From: CAZVCJ01 sp964625745
GTDB lineage: Bacteria; Chloroflexota; Anaerolineae; VGOG01
NCBI GenBank assembly: GCA_964625745.1
Contig: CAZVCJ010000040.1
Span: forward strand, 1 to 29,311
Length of the DNA: 29,311 bases
Direction: 5' to 3'
Shown: positions 1-7,876 of the stretch, piece after piece
Position numbering within the stretch: position 1 is the first letter of the stretch
How the letters are laid out: each line of letters starts with the position of its first letter
Notes under the pieces: model-generated
The model's input: the letters and a program-made list of their open reading frames with translations, nothing else
What the model was told of the DNA's origin: nothing
Databases searched by the model: none
Position numbers and translations under genes: made by a program

Positions 1-660
<660 letters not shown>

Positions 661-735
661 TCACTAGTGTGACGCGGTATTGAGTCAGCCCAATCATTCT
701 GTTCAGTTTTTAGGGTGCTATTTGTGATCAAGATT

Positions 736-855
736 TTCTTGGTGACTCTAGCGGAGGGGAAACACCCTGCTCCATCCCGAACCAGGAAGTTAAGCCCTCC
801 AGCGCCGATGGTACTTGGGGCGCAGGCCCCTGGGAGAGTAGGTCGTTGCCAAGAA
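736..855 (+). rRNA. rrf: 5S ribosomal RNA
   Basis: A 120-nt 5S rRNA starts about 75 nt after the 23S end. The terminal helix pairs TTCTTGGTGAC (736-746) with GTTGCCAAGAA (845-855). Typical internal blocks are present, including CCATCCCGAACCAGGAAGTTAAG (split around 772-794) and the GGGAGAGTAGGTC segment near 832-844. It shares orientation and spacing with the 23S gene, giving the usual 23S-5S order, and is followed at once by a terminator. End points are good to about 2 nt. Confidence 0.95.
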
Positions 856-888
856 AAAAAGAGGGAGTCCCGAAGGACTCCCTCTTTT
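854..888 (+). terminator. Rho-independent terminator of the rRNA operon
   Basis: A perfect 10-bp stem GAGGGAGTCC/GGACTCCCTC (861-870 and 875-884) closes a CGAA tetraloop. It is preceded by an A-run and followed by TTTT at 885-888. It lies directly after 5S rRNA and ends the rRNA transcript. The A-run and T-run make it potentially bidirectional. Confidence 0.93.
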
Positions 889-908
889 CGTTTGCCTATT
901 TCAGTTCG

Positions 909-937
909 GTGGCAAAATCGCCGCTGTGCGCTATAAT
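909..937 (+). promoter_or_regulatory. Sigma-70-type promoter for surE-mpg
   Basis: A consensus -10 box TATAAT is at 932-937. A weak -35 candidate GTGGCA (4 of 6 matches) is at 909-914 with a 17-bp spacer. Transcription would start near 944, giving a leader of about 32 nt that carries the GGAGAAG ribosome site at 961-967. The site lies between the rRNA terminator and surE, as expected for the first promoter of a new operon. Confidence 0.7.
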
Positions 938-975
938 GCTACCGCAATCGGTTATTTTATGGAGAAGAAATTCCT

Positions 976-1836
976 GTGTCAAAGGAAAGCAAACCTCTGA
1001 TATTGGTCACTAACGACGATGGGATTCATTCGCCGGGACTCTTGGCTGCTGCGGAGGCTGTGCACGACCTGGGCGAGATCCTGGTGGTGGCCCCCAAGCA
1101 GCAACAAACGGGAGCAGGCCGAAGTACGTTTGCCCTGGAAAACGTGCCCGTCCAGGAAGAACACGTCACCGTAAGGGAGCAAAAAGTGTCCGCTTTCTCG
1201 ATCGAAGGCACACCGGCCCAGGCGGTGCTGTATGCCTTGCTGGAAGCAGCTCCAAGGAAGCCTGGCCTGGCCATCTCCGGCATCAACTATGGCGAGAACC
1301 TGGGCACAAGTGTCACCGCCTCCGGGACTGTAGGGGCAGCTTTGGAGGCAGCAGTCTTTGGCATACCCAGCTTAGCCATCTCTCTGGAGACGTCCAAGGA
1401 ATATCACTACAGTCTCTCTCACGACATGGACTTTACAGCAGCAGCCTTCTTTACCCGGATCTTCGCTCAATATCTCCTCGCGGTCGAGCTCCCGCGCGAT
1501 GTAGACGTCCTCAAGATAGACGTGCCTGAGGATGCGACCGAGCAAACCCCCTGGCGTCTGACGAGGGTCTCGCGGCAGAGGTATTTTCATCCCCTCAAAA
1601 GCAGCCATCCCAGTTCATTGGGGGTCAGCACCATTGACTACGAAGCGAGAGTGGACTTCGATGCCCTGGAGCCAGACTCGGACATCTTTGCTTTGGTGAA
1701 GGCCAGGGTAGTCTCTGTCTCTCCCCTGACCCTCGACCTGAGCTCACGGGTGGATTTGCGCCATCTCGCTCAATTGCTCAGGGCCGGCCAGTTTGGTGAG
1801 GAAGTCGTGCACAGCCTGAAATACCTGGAGGACTGA
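976..1836 (+). CDS. surE: 5'/3'-nucleotidase SurE
   Basis: SurE is a metal-dependent phosphatase of nucleoside 5'- and 3'-monophosphates, linked to stationary-phase survival and nucleotide salvage. The N-terminal metal motif LVTNDDG has Asp14 and Asp15. The second signature SGINYGENLG followed by TASGTVGAA (about residues 102-122) is also intact. At 286 residues it is somewhat longer than the usual 250-260, with the extra length at the C-terminus. The start is GTG at 976, chosen because GGAGAAG lies 8 nt upstream and the ND-D motif then falls at its usual distance from the N-terminus. Its TGA overlaps the ATG of mpg by one base, so the two genes are translationally coupled. Confidence 0.93.
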   Translation: MSKESKPLILVTNDDGIHSPGLLAAAEAVHDLGEILVVAPKQQQTGAGRSTFALENVPVQEEHVTVREQKVSAFSIEGTPAQAVLYALLEAAPRKPGLAISGINYGENLGTSVTASGTVGAALEAAVFGIPSLAISLETSKEYHYSLSHDMDFTAAAFFTRIFAQYLLAVELPRDVDVLKIDVPEDATEQTPWRLTRVSRQRYFHPLKSSHPSSLGVSTIDYEARVDFDALEPDSDIFALVKARVVSVSPLTLDLSSRVDLRHLAQLLRAGQFGEEVVHSLKYLED

Positions 1837-2453
1837 TGAGCAGGCTGGGGCGAGATTTCTACCGGCGAAGAACCTTGACGGTGGCACGGGAATTGCTGGG
1901 CCAGCGGCTGGTGAGGGTCGTGGATGGCCAGCGTCTCTTGGGCCTCATCGTGGAAGTGGAGGCTTACGTTGGCGAGGACGATGCCGCCTGTCACGCCGCC
2001 TGTGGGCGCACCCTGCGTAACGAGGCGATGTACGACCCACCTGGTCACGCCTACGTCTACTTCATCTACGGCATGCATTACTGCCTCAACGTGGTAACCG
2101 AGGAAGAGAGCTTCCCTGCCGCAGTGTTGATCCGAGCTCTGGAACCACTGGAGGGTCTGGAGATCATGCGCCGCTATCGCTCCGGCAAACGTGATAGGGA
2201 ACTAACCAATGGGCCGGCCAAGCTCTGCCAGGCCCTGGCGATAGACAGGAGCTTCAACGGGGTGGATCTTTGCACCAGCAAAGTGCTCTTCATCGAGGAA
2301 GGACCGATGGTGGCTCCGGAGGAAATCGAGGCCAGCCCGCGCATCGGCATCAAGGCCGATGAGTTGGCCAGGAGCGTCCCCTGGCGCTTCTACCTCCAGG
2401 ACAACGACTTCGTAAGTAAGGTGCAACGCACTTCGAAAGTGCGTTGCACCTGA
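1836..2453 (+). CDS. mpg: 3-methyladenine DNA glycosylase (AAG/MPG family)
   Basis: This base-excision repair enzyme removes alkylated purines such as 3-methyladenine. The family core is visible: FYRRRTLTVARELLGQRLV at the N-terminus, the catalytic-glutamate block VEVEAYVGEDDAACHA (about residues 43-58), the HAYVYFIYGMHYCLNVV block, and TNGPAKLCQALAI. Length is 205 residues, close to the family norm. The ATG at 1836 overlaps the surE stop as TGATG. The last 11 residues, after the expected family end around FVS, are translated from a 15-bp inverted repeat (2419-2451) that also provides the stop context. This tail looks acquired. The rest of the protein appears intact. Confidence 0.93.
   Translation: MSRLGRDFYRRRTLTVARELLGQRLVRVVDGQRLLGLIVEVEAYVGEDDAACHAACGRTLRNEAMYDPPGHAYVYFIYGMHYCLNVVTEEESFPAAVLIRALEPLEGLEIMRRYRSGKRDRELTNGPAKLCQALAIDRSFNGVDLCTSKVLFIEEGPMVAPEEIEASPRIGIKADELARSVPWRFYLQDNDFVSKVQRTSKVRCT
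2419..2451. repeat. 15-bp perfect palindrome at the mpg 3' end (REP-like or terminator)
   Basis: The arms AGGTGCAACGCACTT (2419-2433) and AAGTGCGTTGCACCT (2437-2451) pair perfectly around a CGA loop. The hairpin lies between the convergent ends of mpg (plus) and the zincin gene (minus, stop at 2454), where it could block read-through in both directions. There is no clear T-run on either side, so it is as easily a palindromic repeat of the REP type as a classical terminator. Confidence 0.75.
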
Positions 2454-2858
2454 TTAGTAGCCCAGCTCCCGAATGTGGTCCTCGTCCATGCCGAAGTGAT
2501 GGCCTATTTCGTGGATGACTGTCCGGCGTACTTGTTCTCGGATTATGGCCAGAGTATGACAAGCCGCCTCCAGCGGGCCCTGGAAGAGAGTGATTCGGTC
2601 CGGAGGGACCATGCCATATCCAGCACCGCGCTTCGTCAGTGGAACTCCCTCATAAAGTCCAAAGAGGGCATGGGGCGATTTCACTCCGGCGCGAGCAAGC
2701 TGCGTGCGGCTTGGCCAACAGGCTACGGTAACAGCCACGTTGTCCATTCGCTCCAGGATATCTGACGGTAGACTGGCCAGGGCCTCGGTTACGAGGGCCT
2801 CGAACTTCTCTCGAGTCATATTAGCATTCCGAGACGAAAGGAGAGGCTCTACTGTCAA
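2454..2858 (-). CDS. Small zincin-like metallopeptidase (PF06262-like)
   Basis: The C-terminal motif HEIGHHFGMDEDHI is a clear HExxHxxG zinc-binding site, with the Glu as the general base. Together with the N-terminal MTREKFEALVTEALASLP this matches the small one-domain zincin family often annotated as a metallopeptidase family protein; its substrates are not known. Length is 134 residues from a TTG at 2858, or 121 from ATG at 2819. The second start fits the family N-terminus better, while the first has a GAGAGG-like ribosome site. It is the last gene of the minus-strand run after gltX and tRNA-Gln, 27 nt downstream of the tRNA, so it may be read from the same transcript. Confidence 0.85.
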   Translation of the reverse strand: MTVEPLLSSRNANMTREKFEALVTEALASLPSDILERMDNVAVTVACWPSRTQLARAGVKSPHALFGLYEGVPLTKRGAGYGMVPPDRITLFQGPLEAACHTLAIIREQVRRTVIHEIGHHFGMDEDHIRELGY

Positions 2859-2885
2859 GGAGGGCCTCTCTTTGGTATTGGATAT

Positions 2886-2959
2886 TGGCTGGGGGACGAG
2901 GATTCGAACCTCGGCTTACGGTTCCAGAGACCGCTGTCCTACCACTAGACGATCCCCCA
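2886..2959 (-). tRNA. tRNA-Gln (anticodon CUG)
   Basis: Read on the minus strand, the 74-nt sequence folds as a cloverleaf. The 7-bp acceptor stem TGGGGGA/TCCCCCA is followed by discriminator G and an encoded CCA. The anticodon stem GCGGT/ACCGT closes the loop CTCTGGA, giving anticodon CTG (Gln, codon CAG). The T-arm is intact with loop GGTTCGAATCC. The first pair is U1-A72, which is typical of bacterial tRNA-Gln and known to be a recognition feature for GatCAB. It lies just downstream of gltX, the enzyme that would charge it with glutamate. Confidence 0.95.
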
Positions 2960-3002
2960 ATGGCGACTACATTTTATCACATTTCCGCTAACTTGGCAAA
3001 TG

Positions 3003-3045
3003 GCGACGTGCTGCGTGTTGCGTACTGCGTTTTACGTTTGGCGTT
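3003..3045. repeat. Degenerate word array between gltX and tRNA-Gln
   Basis: The spacer consists of imperfect 6-8-nt words of the form TGCGT/TACGT/TTGCGT, for example GCGTGTTGCGTACTGCGT near 3013-3030 followed by TTTACGTTTGGCGTTTCATG. There is no coding potential and no hairpin. It directly abuts the gltX stop codon. Similar low-complexity word arrays occur elsewhere in the window (8957-9035, 11880-11952, 13767-13813, 18334-18400), each built on a different word. Confidence 0.55.
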
Positions 3046-4635
3046 TCATGTTTCACTGCTCAGTCCTTCCAGCACTTCTTCTGCATCATCCAGCCGCTCC
3101 AGCACTCGCTCCCGCCCTAAGATTCTCAGGGTTCCAAAGAGGGGCGGGGCCACTTTTTTGCCCGTAGCCGCCACGCGGATGATGCCGAAGAACTGGCCGG
3201 CTTTCAGGCCCAGTTCCTCAACCAGGGCGCGGAGGGCCTCTTCCAGGGTCGCCTCCTCGAAATCAGGCAGGGCCGCCAAAGTCTCGCGGGCTTTCCGCAG
3301 GGCGGCCAGCGATTCCGCAGCCGTCATCTTCTTACCCACCAGCAGCGAGGGGTCATAAGTGATCCGATCAACGAAGAAGAAATCAGCCCACTCCACAACA
3401 TCGGCCAGCTTCTTGAGACGCTCCTGAATCAGAGGCACGATCTCCCTCGTCTCCTTCCTCTTCCTTATGTCCTTCTCACTCATCCCCAGTCCAGTGGCCA
3501 AGAAGGGCACGATCCGCTCGTCGAGGGAGAGGGAGTCGGCGACGGGAACGTGGACTTGGACGGCACCAGTCTCAGCCAAGGAGAGGGAATCGGCGACGGA
3601 AACGGCTTGGACGGCACCAATCTCGGCCAAGGAGAGCGACAGCCGCCGGATGTAGACGCCGTTCATCCATTCCAGTTTATCATAAGAGAAGGCGGCGGGC
3701 GATTTGTTGACTCCATCCAAGCCAAACTTCTCGATGAGTTCCTGGCGGGTGAAGAACTCGGTCTTGTCGTCGTAGGCCCAGCCCACCAGGGCCAGGAAGT
3801 TCACCATGGCCTCGGGCAGATAACCCTGCTGGCGGAACTCGTGGACGGCCACCCCGCCGTGCCGCTTGCTGAGCTTGCCCTTGCCCGTGGGGGCCAGGAT
3901 GACGGGCAAGTGGACGTAGACGGGGATCTCCCAGCCAAAGGCATCGTAGAGCAGGACGTGCTTGGGGACGCTGGGCAGCCACTCGTCGGCCCGCATGATG
4001 TGCGTGATCTTCATCAGGGTATCGTCCACCACGGTGCCCAGGTGGTAGGTGGGGTAGCCATCGGATTTGAGGAGCACCAGGTCGTCCAACCTGGCGTTGT
4101 CAACGGTGATGTCGCCATGGAGCACATCGTGAAAGGACGTCTGGCCCTCCAGGGGGACCTTGAGGCGCACCACCGGCACGATGCCCTGGGCCTCGTACTC
4201 AGCGCGCTGTTTGGCCGTCAGATAGCGGCAGTGGCGGTCGTAGCCAAGATTCGGCTCGCCCCGACGACGACGCTCTTCCCGCGTCAGCGCCAGGCGCTCC
4301 GGGCTACAGTAGCAGCGATAGGCGTGGCCGCTGTCCACCAACTGCTGAGCGTATTTCTGGTAGATGTCCAGCCGCTGAGATTGGTAGTACGGGCCATAGT
4401 CACCGCCCACCTCCGGGCCCTCGTCCCACTCCAGGCCCAGCCAGCGCAGGCTCTCCAGGATGTTCCCCACCGCTTCGGGCTCATACCGTTTACGGTCTGT
4501 GTCCTCAATGCGCAGTATGAAGGCGCCGTTGTGCTGGCGGGCGAAGAGCCAGTTGAAGAGCGCCGTCCTGGCTCCCCCCACATGGAGATAGCCCGTGGGG
4601 CTGGGGGCGAAGCGCACGCGAACAGTGTTGGTCAT
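3046..4635 (-). CDS. gltX: Glutamyl-tRNA synthetase, probably non-discriminating, with an internal duplication
   Basis: This class I synthetase attaches glutamate to tRNA-Glu and, where GatCAB is present, probably also to tRNA-Gln. The HIGH-type motif PSPTGYLHVGG is at residues 11-21, and the KMSKS-type motif KLSKR is near residue 255. A cysteine cluster (CYC and a later C) lies around residues 108-135. Length is 529, about 35 more than usual. The excess is an in-frame tandem duplication at residues 336-370 (see 3526-3630). Without it the sequence would read through normally from IRRLSL to DERIVPFL. The start ATG has GGAGAGG upstream. It lies 40 bp downstream of the three-gene nucleotidyltransferase module and is followed by tRNA-Gln. 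Confidence 0.95.
   Translation of the reverse strand: MTNTVRVRFAPSPTGYLHVGGARTALFNWLFARQHNGAFILRIEDTDRKRYEPEAVGNILESLRWLGLEWDEGPEVGGDYGPYYQSQRLDIYQKYAQQLVDSGHAYRCYCSPERLALTREERRRRGEPNLGYDRHCRYLTAKQRAEYEAQGIVPVVRLKVPLEGQTSFHDVLHGDITVDNARLDDLVLLKSDGYPTYHLGTVVDDTLMKITHIMRADEWLPSVPKHVLLYDAFGWEIPVYVHLPVILAPTGKGKLSKRHGGVAVHEFRQQGYLPEAMVNFLALVGWAYDDKTEFFTRQELIEKFGLDGVNKSPAAFSYDKLEWMNGVYIRRLSLSLAEIGAVQAVSVADSLSLAETGAVQVHVPVADSLSLDERIVPFLATGLGMSEKDIRKRKETREIVPLIQERLKKLADVVEWADFFFVDRITYDPSLLVGKKMTAAESLAALRKARETLAALPDFEEATLEEALRALVEELGLKAGQFFGIIRVAATGKKVAPPLFGTLRILGRERVLERLDDAEEVLEGLSSET
3526..3630 (-). repeat. In-frame tandem duplication inside gltX
   Basis: Two adjacent units of 54 nt (3526-3579) and 51 nt (3580-3630) share most bases and start with the same GGAGAGGGA/GTCGGCGACGG pattern; they differ by one codon indel and a few substitutions. 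The first bases of a third copy follow (GGAGAGCGAC, 3631-3640). In protein they read SLSLAETGAVQ... and SLSLAEIGAVQ..., ahead of SLSLDERI. Because both units are multiples of three, the frame is kept. They fall at the junction between the catalytic core and the anticodon-binding helical domain. Confidence 0.85.
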
Positions 4636-4675
4636 GGTTTTTCCTCTCCAGGTTCATAATCTCAACCGCTGTGGT

Positions 4676-4984
4676 TTATCGCTCTGGGCTCAATGTGCAG
4701 GGTGTTTGAGAAAACACTTGGTCATCTGACCATACCCCAAGAGCATAGGCCCACAGGTCGCGCTGGTAGGGCTTCATCCTCAATCGCTTGAAATTCTCCC
4801 GCACCTCGTCCACCGTCAGGTAGCGCCAGATGTCTTCCCACCTGGCGTACTCCAGGATGCGGGTGATTAGCCAGGCTTTTTCGACCTCGTTATTGCCCCG
4901 CAGGATGCGGTGCACGTCTTCTTCGGTCAGGTCGTAGTCCCAGATGAAGTAGGGACGCTGGGATTCGGCTGACTGGTCACTCAT
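4676..4984 (-). CDS. Conserved hypothetical protein of a nucleotidyltransferase-linked module
   Basis: I do not recognise an enzymatic domain in these 102 residues. The protein is acidic, rich in Trp and Tyr, and predicted helical: YFIWDYDLTEEDVHRILRG is followed by WLITRILEYARWEDIWRYL. My recollection, not a search, is that proteins with this pattern occur next to nucleotidyltransferase-fold genes in Chloroflexota and cyanobacteria, where they may act as the antitoxin or partner. The start ATG at 4984 has GAGGAG 6 nt upstream. The gene begins 10 nt after the preceding small gene and ends 40 bp before gltX, so it is in the same transcript. The last 12 residues look unrelated to the helical core. 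Confidence 0.75.
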   Translation of the reverse strand: MSDQSAESQRPYFIWDYDLTEEDVHRILRGNNEVEKAWLITRILEYARWEDIWRYLTVDEVRENFKRLRMKPYQRDLWAYALGVWSDDQVFSQTPCTLSPER

Positions 4985-4994
4985 GGTCGCTCCT

Positions 4995-5201
4995 CTAACG
5001 CAACCGATACTCTCGCGGACCGAGTATCTCCAGCTTACCTGTTTCCAGCCAGCGCCGTTTCCGCTCCAGGGCCATCTTCAGAAGCACCTGCTCTTCCTCG
5101 GGATCACGAGGCCGTCGGCGGGGCAGGCGTCGCCACCCGGCCCGCAATCGTTTGAGAGTGAACTCGCTCCGCCGCTTGACGTGCTCATCGTAGTTGATCA
5201 C
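4995..5201 (-). CDS. Small basic hypothetical protein (middle gene of the module)
   Basis: This 68-residue protein is strongly basic and Arg-rich (GWRRLPRRRPRDPEEEQ), with a helical C-terminal half. No family is recognised. It starts with GTG at 5201, supported by GGGAGG about 7 nt upstream, and overlaps the 3' end of the nucleotidyltransferase gene by 17 bp in another frame. That overlap plus the good ribosome site argue that it is real and translationally coupled. Its basic character would suit nucleic-acid binding, but this is inference only. Confidence 0.6.
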   Translation of the reverse strand: MINYDEHVKRRSEFTLKRLRAGWRRLPRRRPRDPEEEQVLLKMALERKRRWLETGKLEILGPREYRLR

Positions 5202-5745
5202 CGCCAGCCTCCCTTCTCAACTCGATCAGCTTATCCAGTGTGCCCCCTTCGGTCGCTCGTCGCTCCAGATAGGCCCAGTCCAGCACCTCGCCAAACAGTA
5301 GCATTAACTCCTTGACCCACAGACAATCTGCTTCCGACCTCCAGTGAATACAGGCGTTCAGACGGTCAATGAGCAGGTCTTCCTTACCGATCAAGCGGAC
5401 AGTGTACTCGTCAATGGCTACCCTTTCCAGCCGCTCCCCGGAGCCAGCCAACACGTCGTCTGGCACTTCGACTGCCAGGTCCAGATCGGGCCGATACCAA
5501 TGCCGACCCTCTCGATGAAACCCGGCCTGTTCCAGAACTTGCCCTACTATCGCCCTGTCGTAGCATACCAGATCAATGTCGGCGGTAGCGTAGTCTCCCA
5601 GGGTGTAGAACTCCAGCGCATGACCGCCGACGACAATCGGCTCCAGGTCATAAGGTTTCACCTGTTCGCTGAGCCAACCAACGAACAGCAAACGGCGCCT
5701 GCCTCTATCTGTGGTCTGAGCCAGTCTTTCCCAAATGTGAGCCAT
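5185..5745 (-). CDS. Nucleotidyltransferase-fold protein (toxin-like, DUF6036/AbiEii type)
   Basis: The segment VVGGHALEFYTLGDYATADIDLV carries the GG...DxD pattern of the polymerase-beta-like nucleotidyltransferase fold, with Asp56 and Asp58 as likely metal ligands. A third acidic position may lie in the following LDLAVEV strand. Such genes are frequent as the toxin or effector half of two-component defence and toxin-antitoxin modules, and some members modify tRNA. The ATG at 5745 is preferred over GTG at 5751 because it is better spaced from an AAGAG ribosome site. Length is 186 residues. It sits 12 nt after the DUF362 gene and overlaps the next small gene, forming a three-gene module ahead of gltX. 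Confidence 0.8.
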   Translation of the reverse strand: MAHIWERLAQTTDRGRRRLLFVGWLSEQVKPYDLEPIVVGGHALEFYTLGDYATADIDLVCYDRAIVGQVLEQAGFHREGRHWYRPDLDLAVEVPDDVLAGSGERLERVAIDEYTVRLIGKEDLLIDRLNACIHWRSEADCLWVKELMLLFGEVLDWAYLERRATEGGTLDKLIELRREAGGDQLR

Positions 5746-5757
5746 CGTCACAACTCT

Positions 5758-6762
5758 TTACAGATACTCCTCCACCGACGGCAGATGCCACTGCAACTGC
5801 TGGCGGTAGGTAGGATGCGGCTGGAAGGGCCGCAGACATTCCTCAATGGTGGTGTTGCCCACGATTTCTATGTCGTTCAGGTCGCCTGCGCCCAGGCCGC
5901 CGAGCTTGCAGTAGTGAAGATAACCAACCTCATCGAGATCGAAGCCCATCAGCCTGGTGGCTACGGTATCAGCGGCCAGAAAGTCGGTGCTGGCGATGGC
6001 TACTCTGAGATCAACGGGGGTGCCACTGCTGGGGCCGGAGCCCTCCATCCCCACGAAGCCATCAATCACCGAGAGGTGGGGAGCGATGACCTTGGCCAGG
6101 GAGTAGAGGTTGAGGTTGAGGCCGTGGTAGCCCTGGTGAAGGGCGAACTTGTCGCTACGACTGGCGGTGCTGAGGCGGCTTTTTGCCTTTTCTGCCAGGG
6201 CAGAATTGGTCAGCCGGTCAGGTAGGAGCTGGCCAACCATTTGGAAGAGTCCGCCTCCTCGGCCCCGGATCAGGCTGCCCACGATCATGTTTTTCAGCGA
6301 GAGGGTGACGATGACAGCGTCGTGGGTCTTGGGCGGGCCGATAGAGATGCGAAAGTCACTCTCCAGTGTGATTCTGGCCACTCGCACTGCCATAGGGCGT
6401 AGCCTTCGGTCATAGACCTGAACGGGCGTCCACTCGTCCTGGTTGAGATCCACGAACCGCACGTTGTATTCCTCGGCCAGGTCGAGGTAGCCGAAGTTGC
6501 GGTAGCCGTCGAAGGTCTCGCTCACCGCTGCCCCCTCACCGATGGTGATGGGGCCGTCGTGGCGAGGGCGCAGCCAGTCCAACACAGCCCGCACGGCCTC
6601 CACGTGGGTGGAGGCCAGTTGCTCCCTGGTGGAGACGAAGTTGGGCTTGATGAGGATGCGCTTCTTGTCGCTCAGGTCAATGTCGTCCTCGATCAGGGCC
6701 AAAGCCTGGGCGAGGTTATCATATCTCTTGGTTCCCTTGATTAGAGCGACCCGGCTTTTCAC
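5758..6762 (-). CDS. DUF362 domain-containing protein
   Basis: The 334 residues match the DUF362 pattern: KKRILIKPNFVS near residues 33-44, GEGAAVSETFDGYRNFGY near 96-113, and SIGPPKTHDAVIVTLSLKNMIVG near 160-183. The family is widespread, often linked with iron-sulfur proteins, but its reaction is not established. There is no ferredoxin-type cysteine cluster here; only two cysteines occur, near the C-terminus. The start is GTG at 6762, three bases after the rodA stop, so the gene is translated from the rodA message. It is the last gene of the minCDE-rodA operon before the nucleotidyltransferase module. Confidence 0.85.
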   Translation of the reverse strand: MKSRVALIKGTKRYDNLAQALALIEDDIDLSDKKRILIKPNFVSTREQLASTHVEAVRAVLDWLRPRHDGPITIGEGAAVSETFDGYRNFGYLDLAEEYNVRFVDLNQDEWTPVQVYDRRLRPMAVRVARITLESDFRISIGPPKTHDAVIVTLSLKNMIVGSLIRGRGGGLFQMVGQLLPDRLTNSALAEKAKSRLSTASRSDKFALHQGYHGLNLNLYSLAKVIAPHLSVIDGFVGMEGSGPSSGTPVDLRVAIASTDFLAADTVATRLMGFDLDEVGYLHYCKLGGLGAGDLNDIEIVGNTTIEECLRPFQPHPTYRQQLQWHLPSVEEYL

Positions 6763-6765
6763 GTT

Positions 6766-7851
6766 TTAGAACTCTATCTTCTTATGCCGCATCACCACGC
6801 TCTGCACCAGACCTTCAGCCACGAGTAGGGTGATCAGGGAGCTGCCGCCGGAACTGATGAAGGGCAGGGGGATGCCTATCACCGGCAGCAGGCCCAGGTT
6901 CATGCCGATGTTCACCAGGCTCTGGAAGAAGATCAAAGCAGCCACGCCGCAGGCGATCAGGCGGCCAAAGCTATCACGAGCCAGGCTGGCCGCTCTGAGG
7001 ATCCGCCACAGGACGATGCCGATGAGGGCAAACAAAACCAACGCCCCCACGAAACCCATCTCCTCGCCGATGACGGAGAAGATGAAATCGGTATGCCGCA
7101 CCCTCAAGAAATGCAGTTGGCTCTGGCTGCCGCTGGCATATCCCTTTCCCAGCCACCCGCCAGAACCGATGCTGATCAATGCCTGGTCAATATTGTACCT
7201 GGCCGCCGGATCCCGGGCCGGGTTAACGAAAAGGAGGAGTCTCTCCTGCATGTAACCCTTGAGTGAGACCCAGATGAGCGGCGTGGCCAGAAGTCCAATA
7301 AGGCCGAAAACGCCCAGATGCAACGGGTGCATCCCGGCCATCAAGACCATGATCAGCCAGACAACCGCCAAAACAATCACCGTTCCTAAATGCGGTTGCA
7401 GATAGATCAAAACCATAGGCACAGCCACAAGGATAATAGAGAGCAGGACATAGTGAAAACGCCCTATCTCTTTCTCGCGCCGGGCCAGGAATTGAGCTAA
7501 GGTAACGATAATCAGTACCTTGGCCAGTTCCGAGGGTTGAAAGGAAGAGCCTGAGATCCAGCGCTGCGCCCCGTAGGTTGCCTGCCCCACCAAGAGGACC
7601 AGGAGTAAAGAAGCAATGATCAGGGCATAGAGGGGTTTTTGCAGATTTCCGAGGAAGCGATAATCAATGGCGGCCACCAATGGCATCAAGGCCAGACCCA
7701 CCAGGGCCCAGATAGCCTGCCTGCGAGGCAGGTCTCGCAGGTCCGGCGTATCCGGGGTGGCGCTGTAAATCATGGCTACGCCGAAGACGACCAGGAACAC
7801 CGTTGCAGCCAGCAGCACAAAATCAAAGTTGCGCCATATCTTGCGATCCAT
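6766..7851 (-). CDS. rodA: FtsW/RodA/SpoVE-family peptidoglycan polymerase (RodA)
   Basis: This is a SEDS-family glycosyltransferase that polymerises lipid II for wall elongation or septation, working with a class B PBP. The 361 residues form about ten membrane segments, starting with FVLLAATVFLVVFGVAMIY. Hallmarks are SSFQPSELAKVLIIV, the GSGGWLGKGYASGSQSQLHFLRVRHTDFIFSVIGEE region, and the C-terminal LPFISSGGSSLI. Its place directly after minE, in a min operon, and the absence of ftsA/ftsZ-type neighbours favour RodA over FtsW. It starts with ATG at 7851, 25 nt after minE. Confidence 0.93.
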   Translation of the reverse strand: MDRKIWRNFDFVLLAATVFLVVFGVAMIYSATPDTPDLRDLPRRQAIWALVGLALMPLVAAIDYRFLGNLQKPLYALIIASLLLVLLVGQATYGAQRWISGSSFQPSELAKVLIIVTLAQFLARREKEIGRFHYVLLSIILVAVPMVLIYLQPHLGTVIVLAVVWLIMVLMAGMHPLHLGVFGLIGLLATPLIWVSLKGYMQERLLLFVNPARDPAARYNIDQALISIGSGGWLGKGYASGSQSQLHFLRVRHTDFIFSVIGEEMGFVGALVLFALIGIVLWRILRAASLARDSFGRLIACGVAALIFFQSLVNIGMNLGLLPVIGIPLPFISSGGSSLITLLVAEGLVQSVVMRHKKIEF

Positions 7852-7876
7852 CTGTCACCAAAATCTTAACACTCCG

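Noticed and set aside
3550..4659. Long plus-strand ORF opposite gltX
   Set aside because: It is the antisense shadow of gltX. The composition (Val/Gly/His/Gln-rich) is typical of such mirror frames, and gltX motifs are intact on the other strand.
4636..4675. T-box or other riboswitch before gltX
   Set aside because: The spacer is 40 bp, with no TGGNACC-type T-box and no specifier stem.
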